64,000 bases of DNA from the NCBI GenBank assembly GCA_904830895.1, contig LR882958.1:4545501-4609500 (forward strand), read 5' to 3'. Made by a program: the position numbers and the translations under genes. Positions 37,678-45,710 of this stretch are shown in pieces; the stretch's first letter is position 1; the number at the start of each line of letters is the position of its first letter. This DNA is from Planktothrix rubescens CCAP 1459/22 (GTDB lineage: Bacteria > Cyanobacteriota > Cyanobacteriia > Cyanobacteriales > Microcoleaceae). A model generated the notes under the pieces. It was given only the letters and a program-made list of their open reading frames with translations. It did not search any database and had not been told where the DNA came from.

Positions 37678-39098
37678 GGTCTGAAGACACGCTCGATTCT
37701 GCGGACAGAATTAGTTTAATCTAATTCTCGCTACGACTGCCGCATATCGTCTACTGAGTTGATTAAGCGACAAACCTAATCTTCCCGATACTTTTTTTAA
37801 AATATTAGCTGCACCATTTAAGTCAGCATTAACAACAAAACCATCAGATGTCCGATAAAGACCACGCTTAATTCTATTCCCAGATGCTTTCCACCCCATC
37901 AGTTTTTCACCGTATTTGGGTAGGGAGTCCCCATCTAAGAAACTAGCTTTTGAAGTGTAGGCTTCCTCAGTTTCAATAAACCTAATCCCGTGTAAATCAC
38001 AAAGTTGTTTTACACGGGATTTTAATTTACCCAAAGGCATTTGAACAAACTTTTGATTATTCAAATTCCCTAAATTTGCATCAACTTTAAACCCTTCATT
38101 CCAACCCATCACTAAAGTTCCAATGCCATATTTAAGACAGTGGTTAATAATTAGTTTTGCAGCTTTATTAATCCCGTCACGCATTTGGTGATTACGTTTA
38201 CGAGTTACACAGTCTAACCAATTATCCCAATATCCTTGGGGTTTACCTTCTTGGCGGGTTGATACCTTTTTATTCCAAAGTTGATTTTTAGCTTTCAAAT
38301 CTCTAGCATCAATCAAAAAGGAATTCCCTAAAGTATCAACACAAGCTGCCAAATTATCAGCAGTTCCTAAATCAATAGACAACGCTTGGTTAATATCTAA
38401 CTCATGGTTTTGTTTCTCTACTTCGTAGGATACGTCTAAATAAAAAGCACCATTTTTAGGAAGAATCGTGAACTCTTTAACTTTGGAATAGTCAAGATTT
38501 GATGGCATAGGTAAGAAAAATTCAGATACGCCAAACCATCTTTTAACTGTTAATCCCAGAGAAAATCTAAGTTGACCATTAATTAATGCTGGTCTTTGCC
38601 CTCCAGAATTAGGATAGGCAACTTTAAATAGTTTAGAACCTTTGAGATAACCGGGAGGTTTAGGTCTAAAATGTAGCTGACTTTTCTTGTGTAAATCTCT
38701 CAAATTCTTGAAAGATTTGAATGCTTCTGTTACCGACATTAAAGTTTGCTGCATCGGTGTTGATGGCATTGATTGTGCCAGCAAAGATTTTGATACCGAT
38801 GGTTCAAAAGCCAGATCAAACTTTCCTGTTAGTAATTTACCTGTCTTAAACAATGTTTGACGGGCAAAATAAATTCCCGTGTTGTACAATTTACCGGATT
38901 GTTGACAAAGGTATTCTAGTAACGCACAGGTTTCCAGGTCGGGAGACAACAAGATTTGCTGTACTCCGATTGTTTTACTTGCTTTAGTCATTGACTCGAC
39001 TATTACGACCATGTTGGTTTTTTTATGATAGCATTACTAAATATTTCTAGGGGAATAAATTCCCCTGGGTCGTGTTTCCTCTGGTGGTCTGAAGACAC
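37678..39098 (-). mobile_element. IS200/IS605-group element carrying tnpB only (IS1341-like)
   Basis: The 13-bp sequence GGTCTGAAGACAC occurs as a direct repeat at 37678-37690 and 39086-39098, flanking a single tnpB gene. Inside the tnpB-proximal end AGAATTAG (37707) pairs with CTAATTCT (37721). Inside the other end AGGGGAAT pairs with ATTCCCCT (about 39048-39066). Such subterminal hairpins without tnpA are typical of IS605-group elements mobilised in trans. The exact ends are inferred. Confidence 0.6.
37711..39012 (-). CDS. tnpB: TnpB-family RNA-guided nuclease relative, non-canonical RuvC-II and no zinc finger
   Basis: A 433-residue OrfB/TnpB protein. The RuvC-I Asp is in ALSIDLGTADNLAACV and the C-terminal RuvC-III Asp in VNADLNGAANILKKV. 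The usual Glu-containing strand reads GTLVMGWNEGFKVDANLG, without the normal E-D-L. The region that usually holds the CxxC...CxxC zinc finger reads EAYTSKASFLDGDSLPKYG, with no Cys. Acidic residues just before it (FIETEEAYTSK) may substitute, as in TnpB groups with rearranged catalytic sites. The protein is full length, so this is a lineage feature rather than decay. Two close starts exist (39012 and 21 bp downstream). Confidence 0.8.
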   Translation of the reverse strand: MVVIVESMTKASKTIGVQQILLSPDLETCALLEYLCQQSGKLYNTGIYFARQTLFKTGKLLTGKFDLAFEPSVSKSLLAQSMPSTPMQQTLMSVTEAFKSFKNLRDLHKKSQLHFRPKPPGYLKGSKLFKVAYPNSGGQRPALINGQLRFSLGLTVKRWFGVSEFFLPMPSNLDYSKVKEFTILPKNGAFYLDVSYEVEKQNHELDINQALSIDLGTADNLAACVDTLGNSFLIDARDLKAKNQLWNKKVSTRQEGKPQGYWDNWLDCVTRKRNHQMRDGINKAAKLIINHCLKYGIGTLVMGWNEGFKVDANLGNLNNQKFVQMPLGKLKSRVKQLCDLHGIRFIETEEAYTSKASFLDGDSLPKYGEKLMGWKASGNRIKRGLYRTSDGFVVNADLNGAANILKKVSGRLGLSLNQLSRRYAAVVARIRLN

Positions 39099-39124
39099 TG
39101 AGTTTCCACATTCCCATCCTTTTC

Positions 39125-40771
39125 TTATGATAACTGACTAATCGCACTCCAAGCCACATCGAATAAACGATTGGGTTTTAAATCCGGCTGAATTAAAGTC
39201 CATAACCGTTGAACTTCTGTGGTATGGAGACGATCATCTTCGGTTAAAGCCGAAATAATTTGACGGCGGAGGAAATCTCCCTCATCAGACATCAAATATT
39301 TTAATCCTAATTGAGCCGTAGGTAACAGATCAAAATTCCGATCTGATCGGGCGATCGCAATCATATTTTCTAATCTTTGCCATTGTAATTTACCATCTTT
39401 AAACAATACTTCAATTAAACGAAGTCGTAGAGCCGGGGTTTCACCATTTAATAATCGACGCGCCACATAAGGATAGGCAACATCCACAATTTTGAAATCT
39501 GGATTTAAACTTAAAGCAATGCCTTCTTGAGTCACCAAAGAACGAATAATTAAGGCAAATTGGGCGGGAACTCGGAAGGGATATTCATACATTAATTCTG
39601 AAAAACTATCGGTAATAGTTTTAAAATTAAAATCCTTAACACTCGTGCCAATTATATCCCCCAAGACCATTTCCAAGGCAGGAATAATCGGTTTAATATT
39701 AGTTTCAGGAGACAAAAATCCTAATTTCACAAAATCAAGTGCCAGTTGATCATAGTCTTTATTAATCAAATGCACCACGGAATCAACCAAGGTTTCTTTA
39801 GTATTCTGTTGTAACTGATCCATCATGCCAAAATCAATAAATGCCATGCGACCATCGGGCAGGACAAATAAATTTCCGGGGTGCGGATCGGCATGGAAAA
39901 AACCAAATTCTAATAATTGTTTTAAACCACTGGTTACGCCAATTTCAATCAAGGTATCCCGATCTAATCCCGCGGCTTTAATTCGTTCCGTATCGGTTAA
40001 TTTAAACCCATTAATCCACTCTAAAGTTAAAACACAAGTGGTGGTGTAACTCCAATAAATCGAGGGAACTTTTACCAAAGGATCATCGGCAAAATAGGTG
40101 GCAAAGCGTTCCGCATTCTGACCTTCATTAATATAGTCAATTTCCTCAAATAACTTAACCCCAAATTCATCGACAATTAGGCTTAAATCATGTCCTAAAT
40201 TCAAAGGTAGCCAAGGAGAAAGCCATCCTGCCGCCCAACGCATTAAATATAAATCTAAGGTTAAAACGGGTAATAAATTCGGCCGTTGTACCTTAACTGC
40301 AACTTCTTCCCCAGTTCTGAGTCGGGCATGATAGACTTGACCCAAACTTGCTGCGGCTATAGGTTCGGGAGAAATCTCGCTATAAATTAGATCTAAATCC
40401 TGCTCTAATTCTGCTTGAATAATTGCCATCGCCTGATCATGATTAAAGGGCGGCAATTGATCTTGAAGTTTGGTTAATTCCTCTAAAAAATCCTTTCTAA
40501 TTAAATCGGGACGGGTAGAAAGCGCTTGGCCGACTTTAATATAGGTCGGGCCTAAATCCGTGAGAACGTGGCGCAGGTGGATAGCTCGTTGGGGGGTATG
40601 TTCCACGTCCCCATGTTGCCATTTATCCCACAATAACCCCAGAATAAACCCGGTGAAATACCAAATCACCATAATTGTCCGTCCGATGGCTAACCAGGGG
40701 CGACGACGATGGTAGCGGGCAATTTCCTCTGGGTCATAGCGTCGTCTGGATTTGACTTGCTGTGGGTTCAC
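39125..40771 (-). CDS. ABC1/AarF/UbiB-family atypical kinase
   Basis: Starting from the GTG at 40771 gives 548 residues. This start is chosen because AGGAGGA lies 11 nt upstream and the family begins near here (NPQQVKSRRRYDPEEIARYH). The conserved motifs are YIKVGQALSTRPDL (KxGQ), AAASLGQVYHARLRTG (A-rich loop), FGFFHADPHPGNLFVLPDG and FIDFGMMDQL. Members support isoprenoid quinone or lipid metabolism in thylakoid and chloroplast membranes. A second family member is at 45673-47352. It lies between two transposable elements, and the IS607-like insertion ends just upstream of its promoter region. Confidence 0.88.
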   Translation of the reverse strand: MNPQQVKSRRRYDPEEIARYHRRRPWLAIGRTIMVIWYFTGFILGLLWDKWQHGDVEHTPQRAIHLRHVLTDLGPTYIKVGQALSTRPDLIRKDFLEELTKLQDQLPPFNHDQAMAIIQAELEQDLDLIYSEISPEPIAAASLGQVYHARLRTGEEVAVKVQRPNLLPVLTLDLYLMRWAAGWLSPWLPLNLGHDLSLIVDEFGVKLFEEIDYINEGQNAERFATYFADDPLVKVPSIYWSYTTTCVLTLEWINGFKLTDTERIKAAGLDRDTLIEIGVTSGLKQLLEFGFFHADPHPGNLFVLPDGRMAFIDFGMMDQLQQNTKETLVDSVVHLINKDYDQLALDFVKLGFLSPETNIKPIIPALEMVLGDIIGTSVKDFNFKTITDSFSELMYEYPFRVPAQFALIIRSLVTQEGIALSLNPDFKIVDVAYPYVARRLLNGETPALRLRLIEVLFKDGKLQWQRLENMIAIARSDRNFDLLPTAQLGLKYLMSDEGDFLRRQIISALTEDDRLHTTEVQRLWTLIQPDLKPNRLFDVAWSAISQLS

Positions 40772-40930
40772 GTTTATCGTATTCCTCCTAATGGTGAGAT
40801 TTTTAGAGTTGGGATCGAAAACAAGAATTGTGAATTTTTTTATCGTTTTGTTACTGAATAGTATACAAACAATCGCGCCCACCGCACGTTTCTAAAACTG
40901 CGGAATTTGAGTCAATCCGATACTTTTTTG

Positions 40931-42061
40931 CTAACGTTTGCTAACAAATACATAAGTTAAGAATTGTCTTAACCAAGGCGTATCAACCAATGCACGAAGG
41001 AAAATCCCTCGCGCACCATTTAGATCCCTGTCCATCTTTAATTGGGTAGAATTCGATTTAATCGTTTTCGCTCCACCCAAATTATTGATAATTTCGCCCG
41101 TCCATGACACTGTTTTAGAAGTGTAGGCTTCGTTACAATCAATCACAACTTTATGGTTTTCCCAAGATTTCCACTTCAGAAATTGCTTAAACTCATAATG
41201 ACTTAGAGTCAACATTTGTCTGACAGATTTATTTCTAAGTTTACGTCTTGACTTGGAAACCATCTGTGATGTTTCAAATGTCGGAAGTAAAATCACATCA
41301 AAGTTTTCCACTAAAAACTTAGCTGTTTTATGATGTAATTCCTTAACTAAGTTCTTGATTTTACAACGAAGTCTACTAGCTGCTTTTTTAAGATTTTTTT
41401 TCTGTTTACACTTAGCTTTGGATAGCTGGGAAACTAATTTGTCTAACTTGAAACATAATTTCTGAATATGTAAGTTAGAGTCTTTACCTAGCCAACCAAA
41501 AGATGTTTCAGAAAAAAATGTCATGAATGTGCGAACACCAGGATCTAAGGCAACAACTCTCCCTTGATTCTCGGAATTTAGTTGCTGCACTTCTGTAGCA
41601 ATGGTCAAGTAATACTCACCATAAATTAGTGTTAATCGACCATCACTAAAATTATCAGGAAGTGCTTCTTTGAATTTACACCCTCCTAATATACTGTGGT
41701 AAATTCCACAATCTTTAATTGCGGATTTAGGGATGTAAATTGATTGCTTTACATCCTTGCGACTCCGAAATTTACATCGACGAATCTTACCATCTACCTT
41801 AAACCCTTTTTTTGCAGCTTTAACTGAAGCACAAGCATCTTTGATGGCTATTGATTTAATTTGATAAGGGACGGGTTTAGCCCATTCAGGTAATCCGTTT
41901 AAGATTCCTGTTTTAATCGCCATCCAGTTGGCTTTTGTGTCAGGTTGCTGCAAATATTTAATGGTTTCGTTGTAGACAAATCTACTAACTCCGAACCATT
42001 GTTTGAGCAATTTTTTTTGTTCAGGGTTTAGGTAGATTCGGATCTTCTTTGATTTTTTTGC
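40931..42061 (-). CDS. tnpB: TnpB of an IS607-like element; start codon uncertain
   Basis: The conserved protein begins near AKKSKKIRIYLNPEQKKLLK (about position 42061) and runs about 376 residues. The RuvC residues are intact: VVALDPGVRTFMTFF (Asp), DVILLPTFETSQMV (Glu) and MDRDLNGARGIFLRAL (Asp). The Cys zinc finger is reduced (EAYTSKTVSWTGEIINNLGG). The frame stays open to 42529, but that stretch is antiphase coding sequence of tnpA and there is no ATG or GTG near the conserved start. Translation may start at a non-standard codon or be coupled to tnpA. Confidence 0.75.
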   Translation of the reverse strand, partial: AKKSKKIRIYLNPEQKKLLKQWFGVSRFVYNETIKYLQQPDTKANWMAIKTGILNGLPEWAKPVPYQIKSIAIKDACASVKAAKKGFKVDGKIRRCKFRSRKDVKQSIYIPKSAIKDCGIYHSILGGCKFKEALPDNFSDGRLTLIYGEYYLTIATEVQQLNSENQGRVVALDPGVRTFMTFFSETSFGWLGKDSNLHIQKLCFKLDKLVSQLSKAKCKQKKNLKKAASRLRCKIKNLVKELHHKTAKFLVENFDVILLPTFETSQMVSKSRRKLRNKSVRQMLTLSHYEFKQFLKWKSWENHKVVIDCNEAYTSKTVSWTGEIINNLGGAKTIKSNSTQLKMDRDLNGARGIFLRALVDTPWLRQFLTYVFVSKR

Positions 42062-42596
42062 TGTAGCTTCTGAGTCCGTGCATCCGACAAGAAAAGACGT
42101 GAATGATGGAGAGAAGATCGGCTGTGAGTTCGGTTTCTGGGCAGTATATAGGATTTTCGAGAACCACGATGTTGCCACCGTTTTGTTCTGCCATAAACTC
42201 GAATAATTGAAATCCGAATCGACATAATCTGTCTCTACAGGCAACAATAATTGTGAGCTTATCTCCTCGCATAAGTCTGACCAGTAACCCTTGCAATCCT
42301 TTCCTTTTGAAGTTAAGTCCTGAACCGATATCTCGGACAATTTCTGCATCGGGATAGATTGACTGCATATAGGTAACTTGTCTGTCGAGGTCATCCCGTT
42401 GTTTTGTTGAACTAACTCGGCAGTAACAAACAGTGGTAGCGACCACTGTATCTCTGATGTAGGATTCGACATCGTACAGTCTTTGTCCTGCTGGGTTTTT
42501 GATGCTTTTGATCTTCCCTTCATCGGCATATTTTCTCAATGTATTGGGATGCAGACCCAGAAATTCGACCGCTTTTCTGAGTGGTATGTATGCCAT
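42021..42596 (-). CDS. tnpA: IS607-family serine recombinase TnpA
   Basis: A 191-residue protein. An N-terminal MerR-like helix-turn-helix (EFLGLHPNTLRKYADEGKIK, then AGQRLYDVESY) is followed by a resolvase domain with the catalytic Ser in TTVCYCRVSSTKQRDDLDRQ, and IIVACRDRLCRFGF with the conserved Arg pair. The end (HGLRSYSKKIKEDPN) is typical. It catalyses strand exchange for IS607-type transposition. The 3' part overlaps the start of tnpB by at least 40 bp in another frame. It appears intact. Confidence 0.9.
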   Translation of the reverse strand: MAYIPLRKAVEFLGLHPNTLRKYADEGKIKSIKNPAGQRLYDVESYIRDTVVATTVCYCRVSSTKQRDDLDRQVTYMQSIYPDAEIVRDIGSGLNFKRKGLQGLLVRLMRGDKLTIIVACRDRLCRFGFQLFEFMAEQNGGNIVVLENPIYCPETELTADLLSIIHVFSCRMHGLRSYSKKIKEDPNLPKP

Positions 42597-42636
42597 GGAT
42601 TAAACTATAACATACATTAGTATCTGTTAACAAAAC

Positions 42637-43890
42637 TTATACTGTTGAATAACCTTCTTTGATGGCGGTAATCACCTGATCTTGCTGTTCTGGAGACAGT
42701 TCGGGAAATAGGGGTAAAGATAAGACCTCCTGACAAACTCTTTCAACAATTGGGAGTTGATTCACCTGATAGCCCAAACCTTTATAGACGGGTTGCTGAT
42801 GCAGGGGAATGGGATAGTAAATCATAGAACCAATTCCCTGTTCTTGGAGGTAGTTTCGCAGGTAATCCCGTCGTTTGAGGGAGGGTAATGGGTAATGGGT
42901 AATGGGTAATGGGTAATGGGTAATGGGTATTACCTCCCCTGCTCCCCCTGCTTCCCCTGCTCCCCCTGCCTCCCCTGCTCCCTTCTCCCCTTGTTCTGTT
43001 TGTACCCGGATGGTGTATTGATTCCAAACACTTTCACCGAAAGTTATTTCTTGGGGTGTGATAATTTCTGATAGGGGATAGAGTAACTGGTGATACCGTC
43101 TGGCAAGGGTTTGCCGTTGTTGGTTCCAGGTATCGAGATAACGCAGTTTGATCCGTAAAATCGCGGCTTGTAGGGCATCTAAACGGCTATTAATCCCAAT
43201 GGCTTCTGAACTGTAGCGGGTGGATTGACCATGTTCTTTGATCATTCTCATGGCTTGGGCCAGAGATCGATCTTGGGTGGTTACGGCCCCTCCATCGCCA
43301 CAGGCGCCTAAATTTTTCGTGGGGAAGAAACTAAAACAACCGATATCTCCGATACTGCCGACTTTTTGCCCTTGCCAACTGGCTCCGGTGGCCTGGGCGC
43401 AGTCTTCAATTACGGCTAAATGATGGGATTTTGCCACGGCCATTAATCGGGTCATGTCCAAGGGTTGACCAAATAAATGGACGGGAATAATGGCTTTTGT
43501 TTTTTGGGTAACAGCGTTGGGAATTTGTGCAATATCGAGATTAAAAGTTGTAGCATCAATATCGACAAATACAGGCGTTGCCCCCACAGCACTGATCATT
43601 TCTGCCGTGGCGATAAAGGTAAAGGGGGTGGTAATTACTTCGTCCCCTGGCCCAATATTCAGGGCGCGGAGGGCTAAAAATAGGGCATCGGTTCCCGAAT
43701 TACAGGCAATGGTTTCCTGAGCCCCAATATATTCTCCAAAGTCTTGTTCAAAGGCTTCGACCGTTGAACCTCCAATGTAACGACCGGAAGCCAAAACCGC
43801 TTGCACACAAGCGCTGACTTCATCCTGAATAGTTTTGTACTGTAGGCTAAGATCGAGCGGAGGGACTGTATTCACGTTTGACACCATCAA
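42637..43890 (-). CDS. DegT/DnrJ/EryC1/StrS-family PLP-dependent aminotransferase with an in-frame repeat insertion
   Basis: A 417-residue protein. PLP-fold signatures include NSGTDALFLALRALNIGPGD, VIEDCAQATGASWQGQKVG and FFPTKNLGACGDGGAVTTQD, which holds the Schiff-base Lys. The family uses 4-keto sugars to make amino sugars for polysaccharides. About 36 extra residues (GEKGAGEAGGAGEAGGAGEV, then IPITHYPLP repeats) at about residue 300 come from a low-complexity repeat (42884-42990) inserted in frame. The insertion lies between a beta strand (YTIRVQTEQ) and LKRRDYLRNYLQEQGIG, in the small domain, so the enzyme may still fold. Confidence 0.87.
   Translation of the reverse strand: MMVSNVNTVPPLDLSLQYKTIQDEVSACVQAVLASGRYIGGSTVEAFEQDFGEYIGAQETIACNSGTDALFLALRALNIGPGDEVITTPFTFIATAEMISAVGATPVFVDIDATTFNLDIAQIPNAVTQKTKAIIPVHLFGQPLDMTRLMAVAKSHHLAVIEDCAQATGASWQGQKVGSIGDIGCFSFFPTKNLGACGDGGAVTTQDRSLAQAMRMIKEHGQSTRYSSEAIGINSRLDALQAAILRIKLRYLDTWNQQRQTLARRYHQLLYPLSEIITPQEITFGESVWNQYTIRVQTEQGEKGAGEAGGAGEAGGAGEVIPITHYPLPITHYPLPSLKRRDYLRNYLQEQGIGSMIYYPIPLHQQPVYKGLGYQVNQLPIVERVCQEVLSLPLFPELSPEQQDQVITAIKEGYSTV
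42884..42990. repeat. GGGTAAT heptamers plus CTCCCCCTGC units inserted in the DegT gene
   Basis: Six perfect GGGTAAT units and a seventh variant are followed by several CTCCCCTGCT-like units. The same two motifs are juxtaposed at 37572-37665 and 19229-19290. The insertion preserves the host frame. Confidence 0.85.
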
Positions 43891-44123
43891 GTAAAATTGA
43901 AATTGGGTTCGCTACTAGAGGAACGTTTTTTTGATTTTCTTAGATTTTACAGACTTGGGGCTTTTCTGGGGACTAATTGCGATCGCAATTGTTGTTCTTC
44001 TTGGCAAGGGTCAAAGAGTCACAGTTATTCCCTATGGTTTTTGGCGGTTAAACTGATAGAATTATTCCGAGTTAAATTTTGACTCTGCTACAATAACGTG
44101 CAGTTTATTACATTTATTAACTT

Positions 44124-44474
44124 ATGTCTGAATTTCAAGATTTTTTAAGACGAAAAGTTGCTTACGTTGCCATCGGTGAATTCAAACCGGGTAAATTTAA
44201 AGAAGCTCAAACATTATTTGAACAAGCCGTAGCCACTTACAAAGAAGGCTTTCAAGGAGCTTATTTACTTCAAGAACCAGGAACCGATAAAGGAATTGCT
44301 CTGATTTTCTGGGAAGATATTGGTGATATGGATACTTCCAATAACCATACCGAAGCCTATCAAGCTATTATGAATGAAATGTCATCCCTATTTGTCAAAG
44401 CCCCAACCACATCTTTTTATGAAGTCAATAGTGCCATTAATTTAGAACAGTTAGCAGAATCATTACTCAAATAA
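44124..44474 (+). CDS. Small conserved protein, possible dimeric alpha-beta barrel
   Basis: A 116-residue soluble protein starting MSEFQDFLRRKVAYVAIGEF. The pattern of a beta strand, a helix (KFKEAQTLFEQAVATYKEG), and a strand pair (GAYLLQEPGTDKGIALIFWE) resembles antibiotic-biosynthesis-monooxygenase-like ferredoxin folds, but I cannot assign a family or substrate. The gene stands alone with its own terminator at 44510-44541. No other evidence for function. Confidence 0.65.
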   Translation: MSEFQDFLRRKVAYVAIGEFKPGKFKEAQTLFEQAVATYKEGFQGAYLLQEPGTDKGIALIFWEDIGDMDTSNNHTEAYQAIMNEMSSLFVKAPTTSFYEVNSAINLEQLAESLLK

Positions 44475-44509
44475 AATCCTAATCAGTTTCAACAGATTAC
44501 AATTTCCAC

Positions 44510-44541
44510 ACCCGCACTGACGCGATCAGGCGGGTTTTTAA
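44510..44541 (+). terminator. Rho-independent terminator
   Basis: ACCCGC (44510-44515) pairs with GCGGGT (44530-44535), followed by TTTTTA. It lies 36 bp after the stop of the 116-residue gene. On the opposite strand it also lies just after the stop of the DUF427 gene. Confidence 0.75.
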
Positions 44542-44557
44542 GGTTAAATGGTACAGA

Positions 44558-45052
44558 TTACCACCCCATAGTTCCGGGTTCTCCCTTAAATGGCCCCACA
44601 ATATTTTGAGTAATCCAACCTCCATAAAAATCGCCAGTTTGGGCTTGGACTAACTCATCTCCCACATAGCAAGCATCCATGAAACTAGCATAAAAACTAT
44701 AATAATTTTGAATATCAATAAATTCAGGAACCGGAGTCAAATAACTCCAAGCCGCATTAACAGCTTGTTTGTCACCGACTGTAATATTATAATAACTACA
44801 ACCTCCTTTCCATTCACACCAACTTCTGCGAGAAGTTTGTTGTAAATACTCTAATTTAATATCTTCGGGCGGAATATAATATACCGGAGGATGGCTGGTT
44901 TCTAAGACTCGTTTTGCTCCTTGGGTTTCTGCTAGAATAATCCCATTAAATATTACTTTAATCGGTTGGTTGACATCTTCCAAACGAGGGGGACGGGGAT
45001 AATCCCAAACGGATTCTTGGCCGGGTTCTGGGGGAATAGGGATAGGTAGCAT
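44558..45052 (-). CDS. DUF427 domain-containing protein
   Basis: Starting from the ATG at 45050-45052 (MLPIPIPPEPGQESVWDYPR) gives 164 residues. AGGA about 10 nt upstream supports this start over the earlier one at 45136. The DUF427 signature is visible: VIFNGIILAETQGAKRVLET, HPPVYYIPPEDI, RRSWCEWKGGCSYYN, and AAWSYLTPVPEF, ending YGGWITQNIVGPFKG. DUF427 is a small beta-tent-like fold with no established enzyme activity. Monocistronic and intact. Confidence 0.88.
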   Translation of the reverse strand: MLPIPIPPEPGQESVWDYPRPPRLEDVNQPIKVIFNGIILAETQGAKRVLETSHPPVYYIPPEDIKLEYLQQTSRRSWCEWKGGCSYYNITVGDKQAVNAAWSYLTPVPEFIDIQNYYSFYASFMDACYVGDELVQAQTGDFYGGWITQNIVGPFKGEPGTMGW

Positions 45053-45216
45053 TCTGATAATTTCCTGATTTTGGTTAGCAATTGTATTTTTACATATTTT
45101 ATTGAAAATTTCAAACTGGCTTTTATAGAATAGCAAGATTAAAGAGCGATCGCCGATTCTTGACTAAATTCAATAAAATTGTTAAAATCAAGATAGTATT
45201 GAGGTTGAATTGTATA

Positions 45217-45555
45217 ATGGTAACTAACTCTCCTCCCCTAATCCATCTTGGGAATAAATTAAATTATGACATTGGAATTAAGCAACTCAAAAATGGTAAA
45301 TATCAAACGTTTGTCTTGAAATATCCTAGTTTAAAAGCATCTGGAAATAGCCGAGAAGAAGCTATTAAGAAGTTATCTCGGCGTCTCCAAGATTTTTTAA
45401 AGGATACGGAAATTGTTAATTTAGAAATTGAAGTCCCTAAACGTGAAGATCCTTGGATGAAATTTGCAGGAATGTTTAAAGATGATCCTCAGTTTGATCA
45501 AGTTTTAGAAGCTATTCAAGATTATCGCAATCAAATTGATGCCGAGGAGGAATAA
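45217..45555 (+). CDS. Antitoxin-like protein of a possible PIN toxin-antitoxin pair
   Basis: Starting at the ATG at 45217 gives 112 residues (MVTNSPPLIHLGNKLNYDIG). The first part has a HicB-like strand pattern (NGKYQTFVLKYPSLKASGNS and an EEAIKKL helix). The C-terminal DPWMKFAGMFKDDPQFDQVL motif matches the toxin-binding tails of antitoxins that partner PIN-domain VapC toxins in cyanobacteria. A strong GGAGGAATAATCAGG signal follows the last codons and leads into a truncated MRLFITTSVF frame. Antitoxin identity is inferred. Confidence 0.6.
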   Translation: MVTNSPPLIHLGNKLNYDIGIKQLKNGKYQTFVLKYPSLKASGNSREEAIKKLSRRLQDFLKDTEIVNLEIEVPKREDPWMKFAGMFKDDPQFDQVLEAIQDYRNQIDAEEE

Positions 45556-45560
45556 TCAGG

Positions 45561-45710
45561 ATGAGACTATTTATAACAACGAGCGTGTTTACAACTTCTT
45601 TGTGTCTTTGTGTCTTTGTGGTTAAATTAGGCTTAACACTTCTCAAGATACAAGCAAAAACTACTATAAACCTTAACTTTCTGCAATTCGATCTAACCGT
45701 TCTCGAATAG
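45561..45710 (+). pseudogene. Possible truncated PIN-domain toxin remnant
   Basis: A 49-codon frame beginning ATG at 45561, preceded by GGAGG. The first ten residues, MRLFITTSVF, look like the N-terminus of PIN toxins (usually MRLF(L/V)DTNVF, with the first catalytic Asp). Here the Asp position reads Thr, and after about 13 residues the frame runs into the dispersed repeat TTTGTGTCTTTGTGTCTTTG and then the 3' end of the convergent kinase gene. If real, this is a toxin lost by repeat insertion or deletion, leaving the antitoxin. Confidence 0.35.

Larger units (their letters stand above)
40772..42640 (-). mobile_element. IS607-like element with tnpA and tnpB (borders approximate)
   Basis: A serine-recombinase tnpA overlaps a tnpB, the signature of IS607 elements. 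Downstream of tnpB a hairpin, CCGCACGTTT / AAAACTGCGG, at 40882-40903 probably belongs to the right end. The element must start between the DegT stop at 42637 and the tnpA start at 42596. IS607 elements do not make diagnostic target duplications, so the borders cannot be fixed from sequence alone; the true right border lies somewhere between 40772 and 40930. Confidence 0.6.

Noticed and set aside
42021-42529. Extended 532-residue TnpB starting at 42529
   Set aside because: The first ~155 residues are an out-of-frame reading of tnpA with no TnpB similarity.
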